DNA of 64,000 nucleotides. Origin: Nocardioides daphniae (lineage in GTDB: Bacteria > Actinomycetota > Actinomycetes > Propionibacteriales > Nocardioidaceae). Numbering within the stretch: the first letter of the stretch is position 1; each line of letters starts with the position of its first letter. Below the pieces are notes generated by a model. The model did no database searches. It was not told the origin of the DNA and saw only the letters and a list, made by a program, of their open reading frames with translations. Shown here in pieces: positions 53,872-63,431 of this stretch. The translations under genes and the position numbers were made by a program. Location: the NCBI RefSeq assembly GCF_004777465.1, contig NZ_CP038462.1, positions 3,224,001 through 3,288,000 on the forward strand, given 5' to 3'.

Positions 53872-55365
53872 TCACGCCAGGTCGAGGAACCCCTCCGCGA
53901 CCATCTCGCGCACGGCGGGCAGCACCTGCGCGCGCACCCCGACCGGGTCGGAGTCGAGGAGGCTGGCCACCGCGTCGAGGATCTGGCCGACGGTGAGGTC
54001 GCCGTCGCAGGCGCCGACCAGCGCGGCCTCGAGGGTGTCGACCTGGCGGGCGCGCCGCATGCCGCGCTGCTGGCGCAGCACGATGGTCTCCGGGTCCTCG
54101 GCGCCGGGCGAGCCCTGCGTCTCCTGGCGCACGTCGTTGCGCAGCACCAGGCGCTCCTCGGCCAGGTCGACCAGGCCGGCCAGCGCGTCGTGGGTGGTCT
54201 CCCACTCCTCGATCGCCGGCGCGATGGGCTGCTCGACGTCGTAGGGCCACTCGACCAGCTCACGGGCGGTGCCGCCGCGGCGTACGTTGATCCAGCCGAA
54301 GCCGACGCCGGCGATGCCCTGCTCCTCCATCCACGACAGCCACGCGTCGTAGCGCTGCAGGTAGTCGGGGCCGCCGTGCAGGCCCGCGTCCTTGAGCCAC
54401 AGCTCCACGTAGCCCGCCGGGTCGAGGACCTCGCGCTGCACGACGAAGGCCGAGGTGTCGACGGGAAGCCAGCTGGCCAGGCGCTCGTCCCATTCGGTGC
54501 CCTCGGCGACCACCCAGTTGGCCAGCACCTGCAGCCAGCCGCCGTCGGTGAGGTGCTCGACGCCGCGTCGGACCACGTGCTCGACGACCTGGTCGCCGGG
54601 CAGGCCGGAGTCGCGGTAGACGAGCCGCTCACCGGTCGCGGGCGAGATGACGAAGGGCGGGTTGGTGGCGATCAGGTCGAACTTCTCCCCCGCCACCGGC
54701 TCGAAGAAGGAGCCGTCGCGCACGTCGACGTTGTCGATGCCGTTGAGGCGCATGGTGAAGCGGGTCATCGCCAGGGCCCGGGCGTTGACGTCGGTCGCCA
54801 CCACCGCGTCGCTGTGCGCGGCGAGGTGGAGCGCCTGCACACCGCAGCCGGTGCCGAGGTCGAGGGAGCGGCCCACGGGCGTACGCATGGTGAGCTGGGC
54901 CAGCGACGTCGACGCGGGGCTGATCCCGAGCACGTAGTCACCGTCGACCTGGTTGGGGCGTCCGTCCATGCCGGGCGTGAGGTCGGAGAGGATCCACCGG
55001 TCGCCGCCGGCGCCCTCGTCGTCGGTGGCGTACGGGCGTACGTCCAGGGTTGCGCGCACCTCGCCGCCGGAGGTCTCCAGCACGCCGGCGGCAACCAGGC
55101 GCTGCACCAGCCCGGGCAGCGCGGCGTCGGCGTGCTCCGCCGTGACCGGGCGCTGCAGCGTGAAGAGCCGGGTCAGGGTCTCCAGCGGACTCCCACCGCG
55201 GGTGGCCCGCTCGCCCGGCGTCGTCTCGTTGCGGCCCAGCGCCTCGTGCGCGCGGACGCCGAGGGCGTCGGCCACCGCGTCGTAGGTGAACGACGCCCCC
55301 GACAGCGCGTCACGCAGGTCGTGGGGCAGCTGGTCGTCGGCAAGCAGCGGGGTGGACTCAGGCAT
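53872..55365 (-). CDS. Class I SAM-dependent methyltransferase with HemK-like NPPF motif
   Basis: A 497-residue protein. An N-terminal winged-helix-like region of about 130 residues (RLFTLQRPVTAEHAD and VQRLVAAGVLE) precedes the SAM fold: motif I LDLGTGCGVQALHLA, VVATDVNARAL, and motif IV ATNPPFVIS as in HemK/RsmC-type N-methylases. A C-terminal domain of about 200 residues (VEWPYDVEQPI, ARQVDTLEAAL) follows. ATG 55365 has GGAGG 9 bases upstream. The layout is common in actinobacteria; the target, perhaps rRNA or protein, is unknown. Confidence 0.85.
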   Translation of the reverse strand: MPESTPLLADDQLPHDLRDALSGASFTYDAVADALGVRAHEALGRNETTPGERATRGGSPLETLTRLFTLQRPVTAEHADAALPGLVQRLVAAGVLETSGGEVRATLDVRPYATDDEGAGGDRWILSDLTPGMDGRPNQVDGDYVLGISPASTSLAQLTMRTPVGRSLDLGTGCGVQALHLAAHSDAVVATDVNARALAMTRFTMRLNGIDNVDVRDGSFFEPVAGEKFDLIATNPPFVISPATGERLVYRDSGLPGDQVVEHVVRRGVEHLTDGGWLQVLANWVVAEGTEWDERLASWLPVDTSAFVVQREVLDPAGYVELWLKDAGLHGGPDYLQRYDAWLSWMEEQGIAGVGFGWINVRRGGTARELVEWPYDVEQPIAPAIEEWETTHDALAGLVDLAEERLVLRNDVRQETQGSPGAEDPETIVLRQQRGMRRARQVDTLEAALVGACDGDLTVGQILDAVASLLDSDPVGVRAQVLPAVREMVAEGFLDLA

Positions 55366-55397
55366 GGCGCCCATCCTCCCAGCCGCCACCGACGACG

Positions 55398-55937
55398 TCA
55401 GCCCTGGTTCTGGATCAGGCCCTCGTAGCAGGTGACGATCGACTTCTCGAGCTTCTTCTGCGAGCCGGCGTCGAGCGAGGCCTTGCCGGTGCGCATCAGC
55501 GGCACGAAGAGGTTGCGCATCTGGCCCTCGGTGATCTTGCCCTTGAGGCAGTCCATCATCCCCTCGGGCAACGCGAGCTCGCTGTCGCCGAGCGCCGCGA
55601 TCACCCGGCCGCGCATGTCGGCGCCGCAGTCGATGAAGTCGTCGAAGAGCTCGTTGGCCTCGGGCTCGGTGAGGTCGAGGTCCTCGAAGGTGAGCTGGGC
55701 GGCGTCGCGCTCGAAGTCCTCGGCGTCGTAGTCGTCCGCGAGGCGGTCGGTGCCCATCCGGCCGACGAAGCGCTCGGAGACGCACTCGGCCTTCGGCTTG
55801 GTGAGCGGCTGGGTCTCGGCGGAGGTGAGGCCGGACGACATCGCGTCGACGTACTCCTCCTCCGAGGCTCCGCCGCAGGCGGTCAGGACCAGCGCGACGA
55901 CCGGCACCAGGGCCAGCGATCGGATGCGCAGCTTCAT
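55398..55937 (-). CDS. Putative lipoprotein with repeated DUF-type acidic domain
   Basis: A 179-residue exported protein. The signal peptide MKLRIRSLALVPVVALVLTAC ends in a lipobox with Cys21. The mature part is acidic and helical with conserved cysteines (PKAECVSERF, DFIDCGADMRG, MMDCLKGKIT, VTCYEGL) that probably pair. No enzymatic motif. It ends 32 bp before the methyltransferase start on the same strand and may be cotranscribed. Confidence 0.78.
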   Translation of the reverse strand: MKLRIRSLALVPVVALVLTACGGASEEEYVDAMSSGLTSAETQPLTKPKAECVSERFVGRMGTDRLADDYDAEDFERDAAQLTFEDLDLTEPEANELFDDFIDCGADMRGRVIAALGDSELALPEGMMDCLKGKITEGQMRNLFVPLMRTGKASLDAGSQKKLEKSIVTCYEGLIQNQG

Positions 55938-56049
55938 GGACGGGCTCCCTCTCCCTCGGGGCGCGCTCCGCCCCGCTGTGCGACGACCCTAGAGGGTGCG
56001 CCGCGGTCGAGGTAGTGCCGTCCCGCGATTGACGACGTACGCCGCCCGC

Positions 56050-58365
56050 TCACCCCACGTGCTGGCCGGCAGGCTCCGCCGTGGGGTCGCCGTCGGTCGC
56101 CAGGCCGCTCTCGCGGCTCTTGGACGCGGCCACGACACCGACGATCACGATGACCGCGACGGCGGCGATTCCGTAGCGGAGCAGCGCGTTCTCGTCGTCG
56201 CCCATCGACAGCTGGACGATGGTGCTGGCGATCAGCAGCGAGACCAGGTTCATCACCTTGAGCAACGGGTTGATGGCCGGGCCGGCGGTGTCCTTGAACG
56301 GGTCGCCCACGGTGTCGCCGATGACGGTGGCCGCGTGGGCCTCCGACCCCTTGCCCCCGTGGTGGCCGTCCTCGACCAGCTTCTTCGCGTTGTCCCAGGC
56401 GCCGCCGGCGTTGGCCAGGAAGACCGCCATCAGGGTGCCGGCGCCGATCGCACCGGCCAGGAAGCCGGCGAGCGCCTCGACGCCGAGGCCGAAGCCGACC
56501 GCGATCGGGGCCATCACGGCGAGGACGCCGGGGGTGACCAGCTCACGCAGCGAGTCGCGGGTGACGATGTCGACGACCTTGCCGTACTCCGGACGGCCGG
56601 TGCCCTCCATGATCCCCGGGATGTCGCGGAACTGGCGCCGGACCTCCATGACGACCGCGCCTGCCGCACGGGCCACCGCGTTGATCGCCAGCCCCGAGAA
56701 GAGGAAGACGACCGCGCCTCCCAGCAGGACGCCGACCAGGATGGCCGGGTCGAAGACCCGGAAGAGCAGGACGTCGTCCGCCCCGGAGTCGGCCACGGCG
56801 GAGAAGACCGAGGTTGCGTACGACCCGAAGAGCGCCGTGGCGGCCAGCACCGCGGTGGCGATCGCGATGCCCTTGGTGATCGCCTTCGTGGTGTTGCCGA
56901 CGGCGTCGAGCTCGGTGAGGATCTGCGCGCCCTGCTCGGAGACGTCGCCCGACATCTCCGCGATGCCCTGGGCGTTGTCGGAGACCGGGCCGAAGGTGTC
57001 CATCGCGACGATCACGCCGACGGTGGTGAGCAGGCCACACCCGGCGAGGGCGACCGCGAAGAGCGAGAGGGTCAGCGTGGAGCCGCCGAGCAGGAAGCCG
57101 CCGAAGACCGCGGCACCGATGACCAGAGTCGTGTAGACGGCCGACTCGAAGCCGACGCTGAGGCCCGAGAGGATCACGGTCGCGGCGCCGGTGAGCGACG
57201 TGCGCCCGACGTCCTTGACGGGACGGTGCTCGGTGCCGGTGTAGTAGCCGGTCAGGCCGAGGATCGCGGCGGCCATGACCACGCCGATGACGACGGCGGC
57301 CGACGCGATGAGCCGCGGGTCGCCCGAGGCGTCGGCCATGTCGGTGCCGGTGACGTTGTCGAACGCGGCGAACGACGACGGCAGGTAGACGTAGGAGAGG
57401 ACCACGCAGCCGAGCGCACCGACGGCCGAGGAGATGTAGAAGGCCCGGTTGATGGTGGTGAGGCCGTTCTCGCCGGCCTTCGCCTTGGTGAGCATGATGC
57501 CGAGCACCGCGGTGAGGGCGCCGACGGCGGGGATGAGCAGCGGGAAGACCAGGCCGGCGTCGCCGAAGGCCTGCGACCCGAGGATCAGCGCGGCGACCAG
57601 CGTGACGGCGTACGACTCGAAGAGGTCGGCGGCCATGCCGGCGCAGTCGCCGACGTTGTCACCGACGTTGTCGGCGATGGTGGCGGCGTTGCGCGGGTCG
57701 TCCTCGGGGATGTTCTGCTCGACCTTGCCGACCAGGTCGGCGCCGACGTCGGCGGCCTTGGTGAAGATGCCGCCACCGACGCGCATGAACATCGCGAGCA
57801 GCGCGGCGCCGAAGCCGAAGCCCTCGAGCACGTGGGCCGCCTCGTCACGGAAGATCAGCACGACCGAGCTGGCGCCCAGCAGGCCCAGGCCGACGGTGGC
57901 CATGCCGACGAAGGCCCCGGTGCGGAAGCCGACGGTCATGGCGGGCTCACGCCCCTGGGTGTTGGCGGCGGCCGCGACGCGGAGGTTGGCGCGCACGGCG
58001 AGCGACATGCCGAGGTAGCCGATGGCGGCCGAGAAGCCGGCACCCAGCAGGAAGAAGACGGAGCGCCCGATCCGCACACCCATGTCGGCGGCGGGCAGGG
58101 CGAGCAGGACGAAGAAGGCGATCGCGGCGAAGACGGCCAGCGTGCGGAACTGGCGCGCGAGGTAGGCGCTGGCCCCCTCCTGCACCGCCTGCGCGATCGT
58201 CTTCATGCGCTCGGTGCCCTCGGCGGCCGCGAGCACCTGCGACCGGAAGACCGCGGCCATCGCGAGGGCCGCGAGGGCGATCGCCAGGACCACGACCACC
58301 AGGGTGAGGTTGCCCCCGGAGAGCTCCGGGGTGGGTCCGTCGACTGCTCCAGCAAGAACCGTCAT
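56050..58365 (-). CDS. hppA: K+-insensitive proton-pumping membrane pyrophosphatase
   Basis: A 771-residue pump that couples pyrophosphate hydrolysis to proton export, with about 16 membrane helices. The substrate motif is DVGADLVGKVE (206-216), with the acidic motifs NVGDNVGD (233-240) and DTVGDPFKDTAGPAIN. The lysine in GNTTKAITKG (Lys494), where K+-dependent enzymes have alanine, marks the K+-independent class. ATG 58365 has GGAGGGGC upstream. It saves energy by recycling biosynthetic pyrophosphate. Intact and of normal length. Confidence 0.96.
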   Translation of the reverse strand: MTVLAGAVDGPTPELSGGNLTLVVVVLAIALAALAMAAVFRSQVLAAAEGTERMKTIAQAVQEGASAYLARQFRTLAVFAAIAFFVLLALPAADMGVRIGRSVFFLLGAGFSAAIGYLGMSLAVRANLRVAAAANTQGREPAMTVGFRTGAFVGMATVGLGLLGASSVVLIFRDEAAHVLEGFGFGAALLAMFMRVGGGIFTKAADVGADLVGKVEQNIPEDDPRNAATIADNVGDNVGDCAGMAADLFESYAVTLVAALILGSQAFGDAGLVFPLLIPAVGALTAVLGIMLTKAKAGENGLTTINRAFYISSAVGALGCVVLSYVYLPSSFAAFDNVTGTDMADASGDPRLIASAAVVIGVVMAAAILGLTGYYTGTEHRPVKDVGRTSLTGAATVILSGLSVGFESAVYTTLVIGAAVFGGFLLGGSTLTLSLFAVALAGCGLLTTVGVIVAMDTFGPVSDNAQGIAEMSGDVSEQGAQILTELDAVGNTTKAITKGIAIATAVLAATALFGSYATSVFSAVADSGADDVLLFRVFDPAILVGVLLGGAVVFLFSGLAINAVARAAGAVVMEVRRQFRDIPGIMEGTGRPEYGKVVDIVTRDSLRELVTPGVLAVMAPIAVGFGLGVEALAGFLAGAIGAGTLMAVFLANAGGAWDNAKKLVEDGHHGGKGSEAHAATVIGDTVGDPFKDTAGPAINPLLKVMNLVSLLIASTIVQLSMGDDENALLRYGIAAVAVIVIVGVVAASKSRESGLATDGDPTAEPAGQHVG

Positions 58366-58521
58366 CTGCGCCCCTCCGTGCCTGTCTGTCAGATGCCTCG
58401 ACACTCTACGCACATGTGACCTGCGTCACGCCAGCCCCAATTTCCAGACGTGTTCGTACGTCTGCCTGTGAATGCGTGGCGGTGGCGTCGAGAGCGTCCG
58501 CATCGGGCCGGAGAACGACAA

Positions 58522-58547
58522 CACCCGCGTACCGAGGTACGCGGGTG
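58522..58547 (-). terminator. Terminator downstream of the BldG-type gene
   Basis: CACCCGCGTACC (58522-58533) pairs with GGTACGCGGGTG (58536-58547) in a near-continuous palindrome, 29 bp past the stop of the anti-sigma antagonist gene and upstream of hppA. Confidence 0.75.
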
Positions 58548-58575
58548 CTCGTCGTCAGGTCGGACAGTCACGGCC

Positions 58576-58911
58576 TCACTGGGCCAGTGCGGTCTCCTGG
58601 TCGGGGTGGATCTCGAAGACCTTCGCCAGGCCCGTGATCCGGAAGATCTTCAACAGGCGGTCCTGGCCGCAGACCAGCGACATCGATCCGTCGTGGGAGC
58701 GGACCTTCTTGAGTCCCCCCACGAGCACGCCGAGGCCGGTGGAGTCGAGGAACTCCACGGCGCTCAGGTCGACGACGAGGTCGTAGGCGCCTGCCGCCAC
58801 GAAGTCCGTGATCGTGTCACGCAGCTTGGGGGCCGTGTAGACGTCGATCTCACCCCCGACGGAAATGACGGTCCGACCGCCCTTTTCCTGGGCGTCCAGC
58901 GTCAGGTCCAT
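58576..58911 (-). CDS. bldG: BldG-like anti-sigma factor antagonist (STAS)
   Basis: A 111-residue STAS protein very close to Streptomyces Bld[30 protein letters not shown] and [13 protein letters not shown] are near-identical blocks. Ser57 in DSTGLG is the expected phosphorylation site through which a partner anti-sigma kinase is controlled. ATG 58911 has GGGAGGAG upstream; GTG 58935 is less likely. It is divergent from the helicase gene, as bldG is in Streptomyces. In contrast to Streptomyces, no anti-sigma kinase gene follows. Confidence 0.93.
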   Translation of the reverse strand: MDLTLDAQEKGGRTVISVGGEIDVYTAPKLRDTITDFVAAGAYDLVVDLSAVEFLDSTGLGVLVGGLKKVRSHDGSMSLVCGQDRLLKIFRITGLAKVFEIHPDQETALAQ

Positions 58912-59038
58912 GGTGTCGCTCCTCCCGGTTCGCACCCGGCCCCATGCCGAGCCGCCTCCCGGGTCTTACCCGAGTGGCTGCACGCAGGCTAACAAACGTC
59001 CAGCCGAAGTCGTCGGACCCACCAGACAGACTGGACTC

Positions 59039-61366
59039 GTGACCCCCACCGACCACCGCATCGCCGACGTCGTCGAGCGCCTTGCCGCCGTCCCCGGACG
59101 GGAGGACCGGCTGCGCCACCTCGAGGAGCTGCCGGCACGTGAGGCGACCCACGCACCGTGGCCCGAATGGGTCGATCCCGCCGTCCGCGGGGCCTTCGAG
59201 GCGCGGGGGGTCACCCAGCCGTGGCTGCACCAGGTGCTCGCCGCCGAGGCGGTGCACGCCGGACAGCACGTCGTGCTGGCGACCGGGACCGCGTCGGGCA
59301 AGTCGCTCGCCTACCAGGTTCCGGTGCTGTCGGGCACGCTCGGCGCGCGCGGGTCCCGCGACGAGCGCGGCGCGACCACGCTCTACCTCTCCCCGACCAA
59401 GGCGCTCGCCCAGGACCAGCTGGCCGGCCTGACGGCGCTGCGCACGGGCGTACGCGTCACCACGCACGACGGCGACAGCAGCCGGGAGCAGCGCGACTGG
59501 GCGCGGGACCACGGGGAGTACCTGCTCACCAACCCCGACATGCTGCACCGCTCGCTCCTGCCCTCGCACCATCGTTGGGCGCGCTTCCTCTCGAAGTTGG
59601 AGTGGGTGGTCGTCGACGAGTGCCACCACTACCGCGGCGTCTTCGGTGCCCATGTCGCCCAGGTGCTGCGGCGGCTCCGACGCGTCGCCGCGTCGTACGG
59701 CGCCTCCCCGACCTTCGTGCTCTGCTCGGCCACCGTCGCCGAGCCGGAGGTGGCGGCGCACCGTCTCACCGGCCTGGACCACCTGGCCCTGACGGCCGAC
59801 CACTCGCCTCGCGGGCGGGTCTCCATCGGGCTCTGGGAGCCGCCGCTGACCTCCTTCATCGGAGAGAACGGGGCGCCCGTGCGCCGGGCTGCCTCCTCGG
59901 AGACCGCGGACCTGCTGGCCGACCTCGTGACCGAGGACGTCGCCACGCTGGCCTTCGTACGCTCGCGCCGCGGCGCCGAGCAGGTCGCCGTCCGCGCCCG
60001 AGAGCTGCTCGCCGACGTGGACGCGTCGCTGCCCGACCGGGTGGCCTCCTACCGGGGTGGCTACCTGCCCGAGGAGCGCCGCGACCTGGAGGAGTCGTTG
60101 CGCGCCGGGCGCCTGACCGGCCTGGCGGCGACCAACGCCCTCGAGCTCGGGATCGACATCAGCGGGCTGGACGCGGTCCTGATCGCCGGCTTCCCCGGCA
60201 CCCGCGCCGCGCTGTGGCAGCAGGTGGGCCGGGCCGGGCGTGACGGGCAGGACGCGATGGCCGTGCTCGTGGCCCGCGACGACCCGCTCGACACCTACCT
60301 GGTCGCCCACCCCGAGGCGCTGCTCGGCGCCCCCGTAGAGGCGACGGCCTTCGACCCGGACAACCAGTACGTCCTGGCGCCGCAGCTGTGCGCCGCCGCC
60401 CACGAGATCCCCCTGACCGAGGCCGACCTCGACCTCTTCGGGCCGCAGGCCCGCGTGGTGGTCGACGGCCTGGTGGCGGCAGGGCTGCTGCGCAAGCGCC
60501 CACGGGGCTGGTTCTGGACCGACTCCTCGCGCCCCAGCGACCACACCGACATCCGCTCCACCGGCGGTGCCGCCTTCTCGCTGATGGAGGCCGAGAGTGG
60601 ACGGGTGGTCGGCACCGTCGACGCCGCGTCCGTCCACAGCACCGCCCACCCCGGCGCCGTCTACGTGCACCGTGGCGAGACCTGGCTCGTGGAGAGCCTC
60701 GACCTCGACGACCACCTGGCCGTGATCACCCGGCGCGACGTCGACTTCTCGACCTCCGCCCGCGAGACCACCGACATCACCATCGCCGCGACCCGTGAGC
60801 GGGTGCCGTGGGGTGACTGCACGCTGCACTTCGGGGACGTCGACGTCACCAGCCAGGTCGTCTCCTACCTCGTACGTCGGCAGCCCTCCGGCGAGGTGGT
60901 CGCCGAGCACCCGCTCGACCTGCCGCCGCGCACGCTGCGTACGACGTCGGTGTGGTGGACCGTGCCCGACCACGCGCTCGACGCCGCCGGCCTCGACGCG
61001 GTCGACCTGCCTGGGGCCGCGCACGCCGCCGAGCACTGCTCGATCGGGTTGCTGCCGCTCTTCGCCACCTGCGACCGCTGGGACATCGGCGGCGTCTCCA
61101 CGGCGCGCCACCCCGACACCGGCGTGCTGACCGTCTTCGTCCACGACGGCCACCCCGGTGGCGCCGGCTTCTCCGAGCGTGGCTTCCACGCGGCCCACCG
61201 GTGGCTCACTGCCACCCGCGACACCATCGCGGCCTGCGAGTGCTTCGAGGGCTGCCCCTCCTGCATCCAGTCGCCCAAGTGCGGCAACCAGAACAACCCG
61301 CTCGACAAGGCCGGCGCGCTGCGCCTGCTCGACGTGCTGCTGGCCGGGGCGCCGCCCGAGCAGTAG
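59039..61366 (+). CDS. DEAD/DEAH-box helicase of the MrfA/YprA family
   Basis: A 775-residue superfamily 2 helicase. Walker A is ATGTASGKS (81-89), the DEAD-type box VVDECHHYRG and motif VI QQVGRAGRDGQ. The C-terminal DUF1998-like domain ends with four cysteines in CECFEGCPSCIQSPKCGNQ, which bind zinc in MrfA. Bacillus MrfA repairs mitomycin crosslinks, so a DNA-repair role is likely here. GTG 59039 is the start; it lies 127 bp from the divergent bldG start. Confidence 0.92.
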   Translation: MTPTDHRIADVVERLAAVPGREDRLRHLEELPAREATHAPWPEWVDPAVRGAFEARGVTQPWLHQVLAAEAVHAGQHVVLATGTASGKSLAYQVPVLSGTLGARGSRDERGATTLYLSPTKALAQDQLAGLTALRTGVRVTTHDGDSSREQRDWARDHGEYLLTNPDMLHRSLLPSHHRWARFLSKLEWVVVDECHHYRGVFGAHVAQVLRRLRRVAASYGASPTFVLCSATVAEPEVAAHRLTGLDHLALTADHSPRGRVSIGLWEPPLTSFIGENGAPVRRAASSETADLLADLVTEDVATLAFVRSRRGAEQVAVRARELLADVDASLPDRVASYRGGYLPEERRDLEESLRAGRLTGLAATNALELGIDISGLDAVLIAGFPGTRAALWQQVGRAGRDGQDAMAVLVARDDPLDTYLVAHPEALLGAPVEATAFDPDNQYVLAPQLCAAAHEIPLTEADLDLFGPQARVVVDGLVAAGLLRKRPRGWFWTDSSRPSDHTDIRSTGGAAFSLMEAESGRVVGTVDAASVHSTAHPGAVYVHRGETWLVESLDLDDHLAVITRRDVDFSTSARETTDITIAATRERVPWGDCTLHFGDVDVTSQVVSYLVRRQPSGEVVAEHPLDLPPRTLRTTSVWWTVPDHALDAAGLDAVDLPGAAHAAEHCSIGLLPLFATCDRWDIGGVSTARHPDTGVLTVFVHDGHPGGAGFSERGFHAAHRWLTATRDTIAACECFEGCPSCIQSPKCGNQNNPLDKAGALRLLDVLLAGAPPEQ

Positions 61367-61376
61367 CGTCGAACGC

Positions 61377-61679
61377 ATGGTGGCTCTCGGGTTGGTCCTC
61401 ATGCTGGTGGGCCTGATCGCCCTGCTCTCCGCACTCTTCGTCTCCGAGGGCTCGGCCGAGCTGCTCGGCATGGAGCTCAGCGCGCTGACGATCTTCGCGA
61501 TCGGACTGGTCTCCGGCGTCTGCCTGATCTGGGGCTTCGGGATCCTCAAGTGGGGCACCCGGCGCAGCATCGCCGGCCGCAAGGAGCGCAAGGAGCTGCT
61601 GCGTCGCGGCGACCGGCCCGACCGGGACGACCGGCCAGACCGGGACGCGGGTCCGGAGACCGGCAGCCGCCACCGCTGA
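61377..61679 (+). CDS. Small membrane protein with charged tail (100 aa)
   Basis: A 100-residue protein from ATG 61377, 10 bp after the helicase stop. Two helices (VALGLVLMLVGLIALLSALF and LTIFAIGLVSGVCLIWGFGI) are followed by a basic and then Arg/Asp-repeat tail (GDRPDRDDRPDRDAG). It is probably cotranscribed with the helicase. Function unknown. Confidence 0.75.
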   Translation: MVALGLVLMLVGLIALLSALFVSEGSAELLGMELSALTIFAIGLVSGVCLIWGFGILKWGTRRSIAGRKERKELLRRGDRPDRDDRPDRDAGPETGSRHR

Positions 61680-61701
61680 GGCCACGTCACTTCACCCGAC
61701 C

Positions 61702-62052
61702 TCACGAGGGACCTGCCTCGGCCTCACCCAGCAGCTCGTCGTCGAACCCGCCCCAGGCCGGACCGCGTACGCCGGCGACCACCCGCACCCGCCGGTCGGT
61801 GACGCGGCAGCGTACGAGGCTGGCGCCGTTGAGCGCCGCCACCTCGTCGGCCTGACCGCAGCCGTCGGCCCCCTGCTGCAGGGCTGCAGCACCGGCCAGC
61901 GCCGCCAGGTCGGCGGCCGCCTGGGCGCGGCGGTGGGCGTGCAGCAGGCCGACGCAGGCCGCCATCACGATCGCCATGGTCAGCAGCACCGTGGCGGTGG
62001 TGACGACCAAGATCGTCCCGGCCCCGCGCTCCGTCCTCGATCGCCCCGTCAC
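61702..62052 (-). CDS. Rv3654c-like TadE/G-family pseudopilin-like protein
   Basis: A 116-residue protein with one N-terminal helix (GAGTILVVTTATVLLTMAIVMAACVGLL) after a short basic lead, then a domain with HRRAQAAADLAALAGAAALQ, the classic TadG/Rv3654c pattern, and a two-Cys region (DGCGQADE, VRCRVTD). The GTG overlaps the tadE stop as GTGA. It is the last gene of the pilus operon in this window. Confidence 0.88.
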   Translation of the reverse strand: MTGRSRTERGAGTILVVTTATVLLTMAIVMAACVGLLHAHRRAQAAADLAALAGAAALQQGADGCGQADEVAALNGASLVRCRVTDRRVRVVAGVRGPAWGGFDDELLGEAEAGPS

Positions 62053-62408
62053 GGCGCGCTCTCCAGCAGCGCCACCGCCTCGGCGTCGACCGGCACGGCC
62101 GGCAACGAGGCGAAGAGCCCGCCCGGCCCGCGGACCCTGGCGGTGACGCGGACCCGGACGTGGTCGCCCTGGCCGCTCACCACCGCCACGCGGGCCGAGG
62201 CGGGGGCGATGCGCTCCCCCACCTCGACCGCGTCGGCCGCCGCGTCACCCCGGGCCAGGGCACGGGCGGTCTCGCGCGCTGCGTCGACTGCCCGCACCTG
62301 GGCCGCGCCGGCCGCCAGGAGCCACACCAGGCCCACGGTCAGCGCCCCGAGCAGCGGCAGCCCCAGGGCGATCTCGGCGGTGACCGCGCCACGCTCGTCG
62401 CGCCTCAT
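62049..62408 (-). CDS. TadE-family pilus assembly protein
   Basis: A 119-residue minor pseudopilin. The RRDERGAVTAEIALGLPLLGALTVG start is the TadE prepilin-like helix with the characteristic Gly-Ala-Val-Thr-Ala-Glu. The remainder is a small soluble domain. It overlaps its neighbours by 4 bp on both sides (ATGA and GTGA). Confidence 0.88.
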   Translation of the reverse strand: MRRDERGAVTAEIALGLPLLGALTVGLVWLLAAGAAQVRAVDAARETARALARGDAAADAVEVGERIAPASARVAVVSGQGDHVRVRVTARVRGPGGLFASLPAVPVDAEAVALLESAP

Positions 62409-62581
62409 CCCAGGCCCAGCAGCGAGAGGACGTGGTCGAAGAGCGTGTTGAGCAGCTGGTCGCCGAAGCCACCGGTCAGCATCGCGAAGAGGAGGCCGGC
62501 GAAGCCAGCTCCTGCGGCCGTGCCGACCGCGTACTCCGCCGTGGTGATGCCTGCCTCGCTGCGGCCGTGCTGTCCTGCCAT
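62405..62581 (-). CDS. DUF4244 Flp-type pilin
   Basis: A 58-residue pilin precursor: SEAGITTAEYAVGTAAGAGFAG matches the Flp/DUF4244 cleavage and assembly region (Glu at +5 after Gly), followed by one hydrophobic helix. ATG 62581 has AAGGAGG upstream. It is the probable major subunit of the Tad pilus. The 136 bp before it separate it from tadC and may hold its own promoter. Confidence 0.9.
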   Translation of the reverse strand: MAGQHGRSEAGITTAEYAVGTAAGAGFAGLLFAMLTGGFGDQLLNTLFDHVLSLLGLG

Positions 62582-62717
62582 CGTTACCTCCTTGGTCGGC
62601 GGCCGCTCGTTCGGCCGTGGTTCCACCCTCGCGGCCGTCGGGTGCCGCTGCGTCCGCTCATCCACCGCCCGTCCGCGCCGTCAGGCATGTGCAGAAACGG
62701 CGGCCGTCATGACCTGC

Positions 62718-63431
62718 TCAGCCGAAGGAGAGGCTGCTCACCAGCCCCGCCACGACCGGCACGATCCCCAGCAGCAGGAAGGCGGGCAGCAGGCACAGTC
62801 CCAACGGCAGGGCGGCCCGCACGCCGACGGTGCGCGCCAGGTCCTCGACCTCCGTACGCCGTCGCGCCGCCAGGTCGCGCGCCAGCTCGGCCACCGCGTC
62901 AGAGACGGCCGCGCCGGTGCGGTGGGAGCGCGCCAACCGCCGACCCAGCGGGCCGAGCACGGGGTCGTGGGCCAGGTCGTCCCAGACCTCGGCGGGGTCC
63001 GTGCCCCACACGAGCCGGGCGGTGACCGGGGCCAACCGCTCGGAGACAGGCCCCGGGCTCGCCTCGCAGGCCGCCGTGAGCGCAGCAGCCGGGGAGGCGC
63101 CTGCCCGCAGCCCCGCCCCCAGCAGCAGGACCAGGTGCGGCAGGTCGCGTGCCACCTCCCGCTCCGCGCGCGCCGCCAGCAGCGCCGGCCCGCGCCGCAG
63201 CAGCCACCCGCACGCCATCGCCACCACCACGGTCCACACCAGCGCGCCCGGCCGCGGCCCGGCGAACGCCAGGCCGGCCACCGCGCCGGCCGCCAGGCAG
63301 AGCACGACCTGCGCGAGCCGCGACGACGGCCCACCCCGTCCCTCACGCGCAGTCCGGCGGCGCGCCGGTCGAGGGCGACCACTGAGCAGCAGCGCGCCGG
63401 CCCAGCCCAGCGCCGCGACCAGCGCACTCAC
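62718..63431 (-). CDS. TadC-like type II secretion F-domain membrane protein
   Basis: A 237-residue platform protein. Membrane segments lie at about 1-16, 40-60 and near the C-terminus (LLPAFLLLGIVPVVAGL). The T2SSF domain core is LVLLLGAGLRAGASPAAAL...RLARSHRTGAAVSDAVAELA. GTG 63431 overlaps the previous stop as GTGA. It pairs with the TadB-like protein upstream. Confidence 0.88.
   Translation of the reverse strand: MSALVAALGWAGALLLSGRPRPARRRTAREGRGGPSSRLAQVVLCLAAGAVAGLAFAGPRPGALVWTVVVAMACGWLLRRGPALLAARAEREVARDLPHLVLLLGAGLRAGASPAAALTAACEASPGPVSERLAPVTARLVWGTDPAEVWDDLAHDPVLGPLGRRLARSHRTGAAVSDAVAELARDLAARRRTEVEDLARTVGVRAALPLGLCLLPAFLLLGIVPVVAGLVSSLSFG

Noticed and set aside
55996..58419. An 807-codon plus-strand frame
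   Set aside because: Mirror frame of hppA; composition is dominated by Asp, Gly, Arg and His, with no plausible fold.
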